Shown here: one piece after another, positions 17,007-26,276 of the stretch
Position numbering within the stretch: position 1 is the first letter of the stretch
Layout: the number at the start of each line of letters is the position of its first letter
NCBI RefSeq assembly: GCF_900109035.1
Contig: NZ_FNYD01000010.1
Location: 101,002-165,001 of the forward strand
DNA length: 64,000 nt
From: Cribrihabitans marinus
Lineage (GTDB): Bacteria; Pseudomonadota; Alphaproteobacteria; Rhodobacterales; Rhodobacteraceae
Direction of reading: 5' to 3'
The notes under the pieces: generated by a model
Database searches by the model: none
What the model was told of the DNA's origin: nothing
Seen by the model: only the letters and a program-made list of their open reading frames with translations
Translations under genes and position numbers: made by a program

Positions 17007-17956
17007 GCGAGGATCCTCCCGCGCTTGGCGCCCAGATCGATCCAGACCGCGATGATGATGACGGCCCATGTGACGAGCCATTGCACGTAATAGGCGAACC
17101 CGAGAAGCAGCAGTCCGTTTTGGATGAAACCCAGCATGGAGATGCCGATCACCGTACGCCAGACGCTGCCCGAGCCCCCCAGGAGCGAGGTGCCGCCGAG
17201 GATGACGCCGGCCAGAACGGTGAGTTCATAGCCCTGGCCGATCGTGTTCTGCGCGCCCATGACCCGGCTGCCCATGATGATGGCGGCGACGCCCGTGGTG
17301 AATCCCGAGACGACATAGGTCCAGAACACCGTCCAGCGCGCGTCGATCCCGGAAAAGATGCTGGCCGTCTCGTTGCCACCGACACCATAGACACGGCGCC
17401 CGAAACTGGTGAATTGCAGGACCAGCCCCGCGACGACTGCACCGACCAGGAACAGGATCACCGGAACCGGTAGGCCAAGGAAATCTCCGCGCCCGAACAC
17501 GGCGAACCAGGTCTCTTGCGCGTTTTGCACATTGACGTTTGATCCACCCGAATAGAACAGCACAAGTCCTTGTAAGAACGATAACATTGCCAGGGTGACA
17601 ATCAGCGCGTTCAGCCCGACAAAGCCCACGAGCAGCCCGTTGAGCGCCCCCACCGCAAGACCTGCAGCAAGTGTCATGACGATGGCCGGGAACGGTCCCG
17701 CGATATTGTGCTGATCTACCACGATCACGGTGAGCAATGTCAGGAGCGAACCCACCGACAGGTCCAGCCGTCCGGTCAGCACGACGAATGTGACCCCCAG
17801 CGCCATCATGCCCGTGATCGAGACCTGGCGCAGCACATCCAGGATGTTGCCCGGGGTCAGAAAGGCCTCGGCATTCAGCGCGACGCCCGCCAGAAAAACC
17901 AGGAATGCCAGTACCAGCCCATGACGGCGCAGCACGCCATTCATCGTCTGTCTCAT
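17003..17956 (-). CDS. Sugar ABC transporter permease (RbsC-like), first of the pair
   Basis: A 317-residue BPD_transp_2 permease. It has GVTFVVLTGRLDLSVGSLLT (the family loop), FGRRVYGVGGNETAS (the cytoplasmic loop that meets the ATPase) and GGTSLLGGSGSVWRTVIGIS. ATG 17956 follows GGGAGG at about 10 nt; ATG 17944 is an alternative. It is first gene of the operon permease-permease-ATPase-Gfo/Idh, divergent from the binding protein at 18221 across 264 bp. Confidence 0.92.
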   Translation of the reverse strand: MRQTMNGVLRRHGLVLAFLVFLAGVALNAEAFLTPGNILDVLRQVSITGMMALGVTFVVLTGRLDLSVGSLLTLLTVIVVDQHNIAGPFPAIVMTLAAGLAVGALNGLLVGFVGLNALIVTLAMLSFLQGLVLFYSGGSNVNVQNAQETWFAVFGRGDFLGLPVPVILFLVGAVVAGLVLQFTSFGRRVYGVGGNETASIFSGIDARWTVFWTYVVSGFTTGVAAIIMGSRVMGAQNTIGQGYELTVLAGVILGGTSLLGGSGSVWRTVIGISMLGFIQNGLLLLGFAYYVQWLVTWAVIIIAVWIDLGAKRGRILA

Positions 17957-18094
17957 TAACAGATGTCCTCCCTGAAGCGACGATAGGCAGCGTGACTTCG
18001 CTTCAAAACTGCCGTTTCGTCCAAAATGAGTCTTTGTCGGGGCCAGCCCTGCGAACCCTTCTCCGGCCAGAGCCTAAGGCGCAAATCCCCGATC

Positions 18095-18106
18095 GTCAGA
18101 TTTGGA
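18095..18106 (-). promoter_or_regulatory. 12-bp motif shared with the GMC/regulator promoter (copy 1)
   Basis: Read on the minus strand this is TCCAAATCTGAC, identical to the sequence at 21046-21057 on the plus strand. It lies in the divergent promoter between the ABC permease operon and the binding-protein gene, 115 bp before the latter. A degenerate relative, TCCAAAATGAGTC, lies at 18020-18032. Candidate operator for the HTH/solute-binding fusion regulator encoded at 19266-20969. Confidence 0.45.
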
Positions 18107-18220
18107 TATTTCAACGATTGAGCCTGCCCGTCTTCTGCCGAACAGTCTTGGGCAAGCACCCCGCACGCTGCCAACGGGGATTGCGACAAGGAGGAATGGC
18201 GGCGTTCAGAGGAGGAAAAA

Positions 18221-19210
18221 ATGACGAATTTGACCAAGGCACTGGCCCTTGCGACCGCATTCACATGCGCGGCGAGTGTCGCAGCCGCGCAGGACGCGCC
18301 GGAATGGCTTGGCGGCGAACTCAAGAAACCACTGTCGGAGACCCGCATCGGCATCACCGTGCTCTATCCCGGCTCGAATGCCTATCAGGCGAAATACGCC
18401 GAAACGGCCGAGGCCTACACCAAGGAGCTGGGCATTCAGGCAACCGTGATGGACCCGCAGGGCGACCCAGCCGTTCAGTTCGACCAGATCCAGGACATGG
18501 CCTCGCAGAACCCCGATGCGCTGGTCGTGTGGCCGACTTCGCAGAACGCCCTCATCCCGGCCATTCGGAACGCGTCGCGCGCCGGCATCCCGGTGATCAC
18601 CTCGAACTCGCCCATCGGCGAGGCCGGGCGACGCTATATCGTCGGCCACACCGGCCCCGATGACTGCGCTCAGGCCGAGCAAGCGGCGGAAATGCTGGGC
18701 GATGCTCTAGGCGGCGAAGGCAATATCGTGGTGGTCGAGGGTACGCCCGGTTACACCGTGTCGATCCTGCGCAAGAACTGCTTCCTCGACAAGATGGCCG
18801 ACACCTATCCGGAGATCAAAATCCTGGCCAGCCAGACCGCGGAATGGAACCGTGAGAAGGCCCAGACCGTGATGGAGACTTTCCTGACCCAATTCGGTGA
18901 CGAGATCGACGGGGTCTATGCCTTCGACGATGGTATGGGACTTGGCGTGATCAGCGCTCTGCAGGGGGCCGGCAAGGAGCCCGGTGAGGTCAAGGTCGTG
19001 ACCTGCAACCAGTTCGGCGAGGGCTGGGACGCGATGAAAGCCGGTTGGCACTCGGGCTCGAACAAGCAATCGCCAGTCGATGATGCGATCCTCGCCATTC
19101 AAACGGCGATCAAGGTGGCCAACGGTATCGAGGTGCCGGAACTGCAGGGCATCGAAACGCCCAAGGTCCTGCCCGAGAACGTGGACGAGTTCGAGCGTCC
19201 TTCGTGGTAA
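18221..19210 (+). CDS. Sugar ABC transporter substrate-binding protein
   Basis: A 329-residue type-I periplasmic binding protein. The signal peptide ends around VAAAQDAPEW. Core segments are RIGITVLYPGSNAYQAKYAE, NPDALVVWPTSQNALIPAI, AGIPVITSNSPIGEAG, VEGTPGYTVSILRKNCF and VYAFDDGMGLGVISALQGAG, as in ribose-type proteins. A strong GAGGAGG site precedes ATG 18221. It is transcribed divergently from its permeases and ATPase. The exact sugar is unknown; the GMC and Gfo/Idh enzymes nearby suggest a polyol, inositol-like compound or sugar acid. Confidence 0.92.
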   Translation: MTNLTKALALATAFTCAASVAAAQDAPEWLGGELKKPLSETRIGITVLYPGSNAYQAKYAETAEAYTKELGIQATVMDPQGDPAVQFDQIQDMASQNPDALVVWPTSQNALIPAIRNASRAGIPVITSNSPIGEAGRRYIVGHTGPDDCAQAEQAAEMLGDALGGEGNIVVVEGTPGYTVSILRKNCFLDKMADTYPEIKILASQTAEWNREKAQTVMETFLTQFGDEIDGVYAFDDGMGLGVISALQGAGKEPGEVKVVTCNQFGEGWDAMKAGWHSGSNKQSPVDDAILAIQTAIKVANGIEVPELQGIETPKVLPENVDEFERPSW

Positions 19211-19224
19211 GTCCAACAGCATGA

Positions 19225-19260
19225 TGATCCGGGCCGCGCCCCCCGGCGCGGCCCGGATCA
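19225..19260. terminator. Perfect 16-bp stem-loop, bidirectional terminator
   Basis: TGATCCGGGCCGCGCC and its exact reverse complement flank a CCCC loop. It fills the short gap between the convergent binding-protein gene and the regulator gene. There is no long T-run, so termination may depend on the very stable GC stem. Confidence 0.75.
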
Positions 19261-19265
19261 ATGCT

Positions 19266-20969
19266 TCAATAATGCCCGCGTTCGCGCATGATGGCGTCGA
19301 TCCGGTTCTGCGACCGGACCAGTGCCTCTTTCACGGACAGCGCCCCCTGCAACATCATGTGAATCTCGTCGCCCAGCACGCTCAGCAAATTGCTGAACTC
19401 GGGGATTGGCGGGCGCGGCCAGGTCTGAAGTTCGCCCCGGCGCTCCATCGCGTCGATCTCGCTGATCATCGACGAACTGGCCTGCACCTCTGGATCGGCG
19501 CTGGTCGAAAATCGAGGGCTGGTAAGGTTTCCGTTCAGCACATACCACTTGAGCATTTCCGGACGCGTCAGATACTCCATGACCTTCCAGGACGCCTTCT
19601 TGCGCTCGTCGCTGAGACCTGCGGGCACCGCAAGGGAAAACCCGCCGATCGGTGAAACCGTACACGCGCCCGGACCGTGCGGATGCGGCACAAAGCGCAC
19701 ATTGCCATGTGCCGGAGAGCTTTGGTCGAGCTCGAACGCCGCGGCACGGATGCTCCACCCGTATGTCATTGCCGCTTCGCCCCTGGAGAAAATGCCGATC
19801 CGCCGATCCCAGTTGCAGGTCAGGCTGTCCTTGTGGGAAAACTCTGCCAGTTCCAGCAGGAATTCCGCCGTGTCCCGCGCGGCATCACTGAGCAGTTGCG
19901 GGCGATAGTTCTCCTTCTCGATTTCAAAGACATTGAACTCGTCGCCCAGCGGATCGAGATTGATGATCGGCTGGCCAAAATCCGCAAGCGTCTGAACGAA
20001 GGTATGCGCCACGGGCGTGCCGCGTCCGAAATTCATCACGATCCCCGACAGGTTGAAGCCTGACCGGTGCAAAACCCGCGCCGCCAGAAGCAGGTCTTCG
20101 GTTGTTGTCGGGCAGGACAGGCCAGCCTCGGCAAACAGGTCCGATCGGCAGAAAAGCAATTCCGCCGTCGGTTGGATTGGCAGGCCGAACTGGATGTTGT
20201 TCCAGGTCGACCCCTTGTAGGCCGCGTTGTGGAAATCCGACGGGTTGTAGCGCTCTTCCCGCATGATCTCGTCCAGTGGCTCGATCACGCCCTCGGTGGC
20301 AAGCTGGCCGATCCAGGGCAGGTCCACCGCCATCAGATCATACCCCGAAACCTGGCGCTGGGCGTTGTTCATGATCTCGCCATGCAGTTCGTCCAGCGGC
20401 AGGTTGACGATCTCGATGTTGGTGCCGCAAAGCTCGTCCAGATTGGATGAAAACTCGCTCAAGGTCTTGAAGGTGGGATCGATGGGGCTGAGGATCCGAA
20501 AGGTCCGGTCCACCCCCACGCCGGCCCGCATTGCGCTGGGATAAGGCAGGGTGCGGGAGGCCATGTAGTAGCCGCCGAAATAGAAATCGCCCATTTCGCT
20601 GTCGCCGGTGGTGAACCCGAACGTGTTGCCCACCATCGCCTTGAGTTGCATCGCAAAGCTTTCGAACTCCGCGATCAGCTTGCGCGTCGGGTGCAGCGAA
20701 AAGGACTTTCCCGAGCGCGATTTCGGCCGTTTGTGCAGCAGGCCCTCGTCTATCAGTTCGGAGATCCTCCGCATGGCCGTTCCATACGGAACATCTGCGG
20801 CCATCGCGGCCGATGTCACCGTGAGAAGCTTACCCTCCAGATGCCGCCGCATTGCATAGGATACGATGTTCCAACGCGGATCGACCGTGGCCAGGCGTGT
20901 GCGCTTCTCGGATATCTCACGATTGGATTCCACGAAGTTCAGTATTCGCAGCAATTCCTCGCGCGTCAT
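19266..20969 (-). CDS. Winged-helix / ABC solute-binding-protein fusion regulator
   Basis: A 567-residue protein from ATG 20969 (MTREELLRILNFVESNREIS). Residues about 33-105 form a MarR/IclR-like winged helix: NIVSYAMRRHLEGKLLTVTS, ADVPYGTAMRRISELIDEGL, HKRPKSRSGKSFSLHPTRK. Residues about 156-560 resemble a complete family-1 extracellular solute-binding protein (YDLMAVDLPWIGQLATEGVI, WNNIQFGLPIQPTAELLFCR, SRGEAAMTYGWSIRAAAFEL, KKASWKVMEYLTRPEMLKWY). No signal peptide or membrane helix is seen, so it should be cytoplasmic. LacI-type regulators use type-I binding folds as sensors; a type-II, maltose-binding-like sensor fused to a winged helix is uncommon. It is divergent from the GMC/Gfo operon and convergent with the sugar-binding gene, hence the likely sensor of the imported substrate or a catabolite. 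Confidence 0.85.
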   Translation of the reverse strand: MTREELLRILNFVESNREISEKRTRLATVDPRWNIVSYAMRRHLEGKLLTVTSAAMAADVPYGTAMRRISELIDEGLLHKRPKSRSGKSFSLHPTRKLIAEFESFAMQLKAMVGNTFGFTTGDSEMGDFYFGGYYMASRTLPYPSAMRAGVGVDRTFRILSPIDPTFKTLSEFSSNLDELCGTNIEIVNLPLDELHGEIMNNAQRQVSGYDLMAVDLPWIGQLATEGVIEPLDEIMREERYNPSDFHNAAYKGSTWNNIQFGLPIQPTAELLFCRSDLFAEAGLSCPTTTEDLLLAARVLHRSGFNLSGIVMNFGRGTPVAHTFVQTLADFGQPIINLDPLGDEFNVFEIEKENYRPQLLSDAARDTAEFLLELAEFSHKDSLTCNWDRRIGIFSRGEAAMTYGWSIRAAAFELDQSSPAHGNVRFVPHPHGPGACTVSPIGGFSLAVPAGLSDERKKASWKVMEYLTRPEMLKWYVLNGNLTSPRFSTSADPEVQASSSMISEIDAMERRGELQTWPRPPIPEFSNLLSVLGDEIHMMLQGALSVKEALVRSQNRIDAIMRERGHY

Positions 20970-21045
20970 CTGACAGTCCCTGTCGTCCGGTTGGCCCTGT
21001 GGTTCCCTTTTTTCAGATCCATGTCTCCAAGCCAGCCGTGGTCTG

Positions 21046-21057
21046 TCCAAATCTGAC
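21046..21057 (+). promoter_or_regulatory. 12-bp motif shared with the ABC transporter promoter (copy 2)
   Basis: TCCAAATCTGAC lies in the 160-bp divergent region between the HTH/solute-binding regulator (start 20969) and the GMC oxidoreductase (start 21130). It is an exact match, in opposite orientation, to the copy at 18095-18106. Confidence 0.45.
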
Positions 21058-21129
21058 ATTTCGGTTGTTCTGCGACAAGGCACCGCCATGCGACCTTTCG
21101 CGGACAGGGTCTGCGGGGCGGAGGAGACG

Positions 21130-22731
21130 ATGGCGCAACCGGAGTACGACTACATCGTGATCGGCGCGGGCTCCGCGGGATGCGCCGTGGCTGGCCGACT
21201 GGCCGAGGCCGGTCAATCGGTGTTGTTGCTGGAGGCGGGCGGAAAGGACCGGAACCCGTTCATTCACATTCCGCTCGGCTACTCGATGCTCTACGCCAAT
21301 CCCAAGGTGAACTGGTGCTATGAAAGCGCACCCGAGCCGCATCTCAACAACCGCCGCCTGTTTCAGCCGCGCGGCAAGGTGCTGGGCGGCACCGGAGCGA
21401 TCAATGGAATGATCTACATGCGCGGCCAGCCCGAGGATTTCGACGGCTGGGAAGCGGCAGGTTGCACTGGCTGGGGCTGGGACGGTGTGCTGCCCTGTTT
21501 CAAGTCCTGCGAAGACCAGGAACGTGGCGCTGACGAATATCATGGAACTGGCGGTCCTGTCGCGGTTTCGGACATCCGCACGGAGCATGTTCTCGGCGAA
21601 GCCTTCCATGCTGCCTCCGAGGCGCTGGGCGTGCCGCGCAACGACGACTTCAACGGGGCGCAGCAGGAAGGCACGGGCTATGTCCAGACCACCACAAGGA
21701 ACGGCATGCGCTGGAGCACGGCGGCCGGCTATCTGCGAGGGGCGGCCAAGTCCAGGATCGACCTGAAGCTCGGCGCCATGGTCGAGCGCATCACGCTGGA
21801 AGGGCGTCGGGCCACCGGTGTGCGCTGGACGGAACGGCGCGGCGCGCATCGGGCTTCGGCACGGCGCGAGATCGTCCTGTGCGGGGGCACCTTCAATTCC
21901 CCGCAGCTTCTGCAGGTTTCCGGCATCGGTCCGGGTGCCCTCCTGCGCGCGCATGGGATTGACGTGCTACACGATCTGCCGGGCGTTGGCGAGAACCTGC
22001 AGGACCATTTCGGCATCGGGGCCGAATACCGCTCGACCGTACACTCGACGGTCAACGATCTTTATAACAACAAGCTCAAGGGCGGAGTGCAACTCCTGCG
22101 CCACCTGGTGCTGCGCACCGGTCCCTTTGCCGACAACGGCAATTATTCCAACACCTTCATCCGTTCCGGTCCCGGGGTTGACCGACCCGACATGATGGTG
22201 ACCTTCATGGCCTGGTGCACGGATGAGCAGCTCAGGCCGCGCCCGTTTTCGGGCTTCACCATCCTGGCCGAACACATGCGGCCAAACTCCCGCGGCCATG
22301 TCCGGATAACCGGCCCGGACCCGACCATGCAACCGGAGATCCAGTTCAATTTCTTCGCCGACGAGTCCGACCAGCGTGCCGCCATCGCCGGGCTGCAATT
22401 CGGTCGCAAGATCGCCGCCACGCCGCCGATGTCGGATTGCGTCGACTACGAGCTGGCACCCGGCAAGGACGTCCGGTCCGAATCCGAGCTGCTCGACTAT
22501 TGCCGTGCCAATGGCCTGTCCCTGCTGCACCCGGTAGGCACTTGCAAGATGGGCATCGGCAAGGATGCCGTGGTCGATCCGCGCCTGCGGGTTCACGGGA
22601 TCGTTGGGCTGCGCGTGGCCGATGCCTCGATCATGCCGCGCATCGTCACCGGCAACACCAACGCCGCCGCGATCATGATCGGCGAGAAGGCCGCCGTCCT
22701 GATCCTCGAAGACGCCTGGGAGACCGCGTGA
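21130..22731 (+). CDS. GMC-family FAD-dependent oxidoreductase (choline-dehydrogenase-like)
   Basis: A 533-residue flavoprotein alcohol dehydrogenase. The FAD-binding entry is YIVIGAGSAGCAVAGRL, the first GMC signature is GKVLGGTGAINGMIYMRG, and the second is GGTFNSPQLLQVSGIGP. The C-terminal active-site region reads LLHPVGTCKMG then VADASIMPRIVTGNTNA. ATG 21130 follows GGAGGAGACG; an in-frame ATG at 21088 lacks such a site. First gene of a two-gene operon with a Gfo/Idh dehydrogenase. It probably oxidises a sugar or polyol hydroxyl with electrons passed to an acceptor other than NAD. Confidence 0.92.
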   Translation: MAQPEYDYIVIGAGSAGCAVAGRLAEAGQSVLLLEAGGKDRNPFIHIPLGYSMLYANPKVNWCYESAPEPHLNNRRLFQPRGKVLGGTGAINGMIYMRGQPEDFDGWEAAGCTGWGWDGVLPCFKSCEDQERGADEYHGTGGPVAVSDIRTEHVLGEAFHAASEALGVPRNDDFNGAQQEGTGYVQTTTRNGMRWSTAAGYLRGAAKSRIDLKLGAMVERITLEGRRATGVRWTERRGAHRASARREIVLCGGTFNSPQLLQVSGIGPGALLRAHGIDVLHDLPGVGENLQDHFGIGAEYRSTVHSTVNDLYNNKLKGGVQLLRHLVLRTGPFADNGNYSNTFIRSGPGVDRPDMMVTFMAWCTDEQLRPRPFSGFTILAEHMRPNSRGHVRITGPDPTMQPEIQFNFFADESDQRAAIAGLQFGRKIAATPPMSDCVDYELAPGKDVRSESELLDYCRANGLSLLHPVGTCKMGIGKDAVVDPRLRVHGIVGLRVADASIMPRIVTGNTNAAAIMIGEKAAVLILEDAWETA

Positions 22732-23738
22732 TGCCGACCCTCGGATTGGCCCTGATGGGCACCGGCCGCATGGCCCATGTCTATGGCCCCAAGATCAATG
22801 CCCATCCCGGATTGCGGCTCGAGGTAGTCTATAACCCCCGCATCGCGTCGGCCCAAAAGGCCGCCGAGGACTATGGCGGGCGTGCCTTGGATGATCTCGG
22901 CACCGTGCTTGCGGATCCAAGGGTCGATGCGGTGGTGATCGCCACGCCGACAGATACCCATGTCGACTATATCGAACAGGCCGCCCGTGCCGGAAAGCCG
23001 ATCTATTGCGAAAAGCCGCTGGATCAGTCGCTCGAGCGGGTGGATCGGGCCATGGCGGCTCTGGACGCCCATCCGGTGCCGTTCATGCTGGGCTTCAACC
23101 GGCGTTTCGATCCGGACAATGCAGCGTTGCGCGATGCGGTGAGGAACGGCGAGGTCGGCCGCCTGAACATGCTGATGAGCTGGTCGCGCGAACCCAGCCC
23201 GCCACCCATCGACTACGTGCGCGGCTCGGGCGGCTATTTCGTCGATGCAACGATCCACGATATCGACCTGCTCTGCTGGATCGCCGGGGAACGTCCCGTC
23301 GAGGTGATGGCTGCCGGGTCCTGCATGTTCGATGACCGGATCGGCGCCGAAGGCGATTTCGACATGACGATGACCACGCTGAAGATGCCATCCGGTGCGC
23401 TGGCGCATATCAACAATTCGCGGGCCTGTGCCTATGGCTTCGACCAGCGGCTCGAGGCCTTTGGAGATGCCGGCATGGTTCAGACCGTGAACCATCGCGA
23501 CGACAACCTTTTACACTGGGACAAGCGGCGAACCCGGGCTCTCGAGCGGCTCAAGCATTTCTTTCTCGAACGCTATGACCGGTCATTCTACAACGCACTC
23601 GACGAATTCCACCAGGCCGTCACATCCGGGCGGGCCCCCTCCGCCACCGCCGAAGACGGACGCGCCGCGCTGGCAATCGCGCTGGCCTGTGCGCAATCGG
23701 CAAAATCAGGGAATGCCGTGGGTCCGGATATTCGGTAG
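22731..23738 (+). CDS. Gfo/Idh/MocA-family dehydrogenase (inositol-2-dehydrogenase-like)
   Basis: A 335-residue NAD(P)-dependent dehydrogenase. Rossmann motif LALMGTGRMAHVYGP, EKP motif at YCEKPLDQSLERVD, MLGFNRRFDPDNAALRDAV and GGYFVDATIHDIDLLCWIAG as in IolG-type enzymes. ATG 22731 shares one base with the GMC stop (TGATG). With the GMC enzyme and the second Gfo/Idh gene at 13365 it suggests stepwise oxidation and epimerisation of an imported cyclitol or sugar; the compound is not determined. Confidence 0.9.
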   Translation: MPTLGLALMGTGRMAHVYGPKINAHPGLRLEVVYNPRIASAQKAAEDYGGRALDDLGTVLADPRVDAVVIATPTDTHVDYIEQAARAGKPIYCEKPLDQSLERVDRAMAALDAHPVPFMLGFNRRFDPDNAALRDAVRNGEVGRLNMLMSWSREPSPPPIDYVRGSGGYFVDATIHDIDLLCWIAGERPVEVMAAGSCMFDDRIGAEGDFDMTMTTLKMPSGALAHINNSRACAYGFDQRLEAFGDAGMVQTVNHRDDNLLHWDKRRTRALERLKHFFLERYDRSFYNALDEFHQAVTSGRAPSATAEDGRAALAIALACAQSAKSGNAVGPDIR

Positions 23739-24158
23739 CCGGCTTGGGTCGAGAGACGCACAAATCGGGGTGGCCGTAATAGTGGGTCGTTTCAGTTGCC
23801 TGCCGCTTCTGCGTGACCGGGGCGTGATTGTACGTGCCGAGGCGTTTTCGCCGAATGTCAATTCGGCAGGCATTTGCCTGTGTCGATACCTTCTTCAACG
23901 CGCAGCGCGGCGTCACCTTCCGATCCAGGTTCCACCCAAACCGCGCCGATGCTCCAGGCGCGAGCGGTTCGACTCCGTGTGACGGCTCTTCTGATATGTG
24001 AGCTTGCATTTGGCGGCGATGTCGTTTTTGATTCAGCGTGTCGTTTTTGGACTATCAGTTCTGACTTCGATCAATGGGTGCGATGGGCGCGCTCTGAGCC
24101 GTTTCTGCTCCGACAGAGCATGCCGCTCCTGATTTTGACCAATACCTGAGAGAAGCAC
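23739..24158. other. Intergenic region, no gene recognised
   Basis: About 420 bp. It holds a small hairpin, GCCGAAT-GTCA-ATTCGGC at 23850-23867, which could end the GMC/Gfo transcript. It also has two direct copies of TGTCGTTTTTG at 24020-24030 and 24039-24049, 19 bp apart, about 110 bp before the peptide-binding gene. Open frames here show no recognisable protein. Confidence 0.5.
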
Positions 24159-25799
24159 ATGACCTTTTCCAAGAACGTCCACCCCGCCGCGCGGGCCTAT
24201 GCCGATGAAGTGACCGAGGGTACGCTTTCGCGCCGTGAATTCCTGACGCGCGCGACCTCGCTGGGCGTCAGTTCTGCCGCGGCCTATGGGCTGCTGGGCC
24301 TGTCGCAGCCGGCCAGGGCCGCCGCACACGCGCAGTCGGGCGGCACATTGCGGATCGAATCCACAGTAAAGGCGTTGAAGGACCCGCGATCGTTTGACTG
24401 GCCGCAGATGTCGAACTTTACCCGAGGCTATCTGGAATACCTGGTGGAGTACCAGACCGACGGCAGTTTTGCGCCGATGCTGCTGGAAGGCTGGGAGGTC
24501 AGTGATGACGCAACCGAATACACGCTCAACGTCCGACCCGGTGTACGCTGGAACAACGGCGATAATTTCACCGCCGAGGACGTGGCCTTCAACATCGCGC
24601 GCTGGTGCGACAAGTCCGCCGAGGGCAACTCGATGGCCTCGCGCATGGCCTCGCTCATCGATGATGCGACCGGGCAGGCGCGGGACGGCGCGATCGCGGT
24701 CGTAGACGACACGACGCTGCGTCTGACACTGGGTCAACCCGACATAACCCTGATCGCGGGGTTCTCGGACTACCCGGCGGCCATCGTGCATCAAAGCTTT
24801 GACGGCGATCCGCTGGCCAACCCCATCGGCACCGGCCCTTATCTGCCGGGCGAGTTCGAAGTGGGCGAAAGGGCGGTTCTGGTGCGGAACGAAGACCACG
24901 ACTGGTGGGGTGAAGGTGCCTATCTGGACCGGATCGAATACCTGGACTTCGGCACGGATCAGACGGCGATCGTGGCAGCGGTGGATGCCGACGAGGTGGA
25001 CATGATCTACGAGTCGCTGGGCGAGTTCATCCTGTTGCTGGACGATATCGGTTGGACCAAATCCGAAGCGGTGACGGCCAACACGGTTGTCATCCGTCCC
25101 AATCAGGCCGCAGAGGTTGGCGGGATCAAGCCATATTCCGACGCCCGCGTGCGGCGGGCCCTGGCGATGGCGGTGGACAACAAGGTGCTGTTGGAACTCG
25201 GTTTTTCCGACAATGGACGGGTGGCCGAAAACCACCATGTCTCGCCGATCCACCCCGAATACGCGGAATTGCCGGCACCGGTGTTCGACCCTGCCGGTGC
25301 AAAGGCACTGATGGACGAGGCGGGACTGGCCGATTTCGAGCACGAGCTGATCTCGATCGACGACACCTGGCGCAAGAACACCACCGACGCCGCCGCGGCG
25401 ATGTTGCGCGATGCCGGCATCAACGTGACGCGCAGCGTGCTGCCCGGGTCGACCTTCTGGAACGACTGGGCGAAATATCCCTTCTCGACCACCGATTGGG
25501 CGCAGCGGCCCCTGGGAGTGCAGGTTCTGGCGCTTGCCTACAGATCGGGCGAGCCCTGGAACGAAAGTGCCTTTGCCAATGCCGAATTCGACGCTTTGCT
25601 GGGTGAGGCGCTGGCCATTGCAGATGCGGACCAGAGGCGTTCCGTCATGGCCAAGTTGCAGAAGATCATGCAGGACGAAGGCGTGATCATTCAGCCCTAC
25701 TGGCGGTCGATCTACCGCCACCACAAGGCGGAGGTGGTTGGCGCGGAGATGCATCCGACCTTCGAGATCCATGTACACAAGCTGGGCTGGGCCGCCTGA
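24159..25799 (+). CDS. Peptide/nickel-type ABC transporter substrate-binding protein with Tat signal
   Basis: A 546-residue family-5 solute-binding protein (DppA/OppA class). The Tat signal reads [20 protein letters not shown] at residues 24-43. Family segments include [59 protein letters not shown] and [20 protein letters not shown]. The residues run to a proper C-terminus. No permease or ATPase genes adjoin it, so it is an orphan that must use a transporter encoded elsewhere. Tat export suggests folding before export, perhaps with a bound ligand. Confidence 0.9.
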   Translation: MTFSKNVHPAARAYADEVTEGTLSRREFLTRATSLGVSSAAAYGLLGLSQPARAAAHAQSGGTLRIESTVKALKDPRSFDWPQMSNFTRGYLEYLVEYQTDGSFAPMLLEGWEVSDDATEYTLNVRPGVRWNNGDNFTAEDVAFNIARWCDKSAEGNSMASRMASLIDDATGQARDGAIAVVDDTTLRLTLGQPDITLIAGFSDYPAAIVHQSFDGDPLANPIGTGPYLPGEFEVGERAVLVRNEDHDWWGEGAYLDRIEYLDFGTDQTAIVAAVDADEVDMIYESLGEFILLLDDIGWTKSEAVTANTVVIRPNQAAEVGGIKPYSDARVRRALAMAVDNKVLLELGFSDNGRVAENHHVSPIHPEYAELPAPVFDPAGAKALMDEAGLADFEHELISIDDTWRKNTTDAAAAMLRDAGINVTRSVLPGSTFWNDWAKYPFSTTDWAQRPLGVQVLALAYRSGEPWNESAFANAEFDALLGEALAIADADQRRSVMAKLQKIMQDEGVIIQPYWRSIYRHHKAEVVGAEMHPTFEIHVHKLGWAA

Positions 25800-25807
25800 C
25801 AAGTCGG

Positions 25808-25857
25808 GGCCGGTTCTGGCAAGGGAACCCTGCGGGGGGTCGGGCAGGGGCCCGGCC
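25808..25857 (+). terminator. Candidate terminator after the peptide-binding gene
   Basis: Nested arms GGCCGG (25808-25813)/CCGGCC (25852-25857) and CCCTGC (25828-25833)/GCAGGG (25844-25849) begin 9 bp after the stop codon. A TTTT run follows at 25862-25865. Confidence 0.45.
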
Positions 25858-25927
25858 ACCGTTTTGAGGTGAGCAGACGCAGCTGGGCAATTCACCTCGA
25901 AGCGAAAATCACGATCATTCTTTCCTT

Positions 25928-25949
25928 CATTTAACGAATCTGCTAAATG
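25928..25949. promoter_or_regulatory. Inverted repeat, probable ArsR-type auto-operator
   Basis: CATTTA and TAAATG form perfect 6-bp arms with a 10-nt spacer, in an AT-rich patch ending 6 bp before the ArsR-family start codon. Position and AT-richness fit self-repression by the adjacent regulator. Confidence 0.5.
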
Positions 25950-25955
25950 TTGTGA

Positions 25956-26276
25956 ATGAGCCATGTGTCCTCGATATTCGCAGCCCTGAGCGATCCCTGC
26001 CGCCTGGAGATCATCGAAACCCTGATGCGCGAAGGGGAAACACCGGCAGGTGAGATCTGTGAAAGGTTCGACATTTCCGGCCCGGCGGTGTCGCGCCACC
26101 TGTCTGTCTTGCACACGGCGGGGCTTGTGAACCGAAAGGTTGCCGGCAAGCACCGGCTCTATTCCGTGCGACCCGAGGCGATACGGCAGGTGTCGGACTG
26201 GACGATGGATCACCGGGAATTCTGGGAGGCAAGCATGAACCGGATCGAAGCCGCCTTGCGGGAGGATGCCAGGTGA
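25956..26276 (+). CDS. ArsR-family winged-helix regulator
   Basis: A 106-residue single-domain regulator. HTH segment: SDPCRLEIIETLMREGETPA, then GEICERFDISGPAVSRHLSV, LHTAGLVNRKVAGKHRLYSV, with the wing at GKHRLYSV. No metal-binding CxC motif is evident. It is of the type commonly paired with an AHSA1 (SRPBCC) gene, which follows with a 4-bp GTGA overlap. Probably represses its own operon. Confidence 0.88.
   Translation: MSHVSSIFAALSDPCRLEIIETLMREGETPAGEICERFDISGPAVSRHLSVLHTAGLVNRKVAGKHRLYSVRPEAIRQVSDWTMDHREFWEASMNRIEAALREDAR

Noticed and set aside
23958..23985. GGTTCGACTCC, which resembles a tRNA T-loop.
   Set aside because: The flanking bases do not form a proper T-stem, and no acceptor, D or anticodon arm can be built around it.
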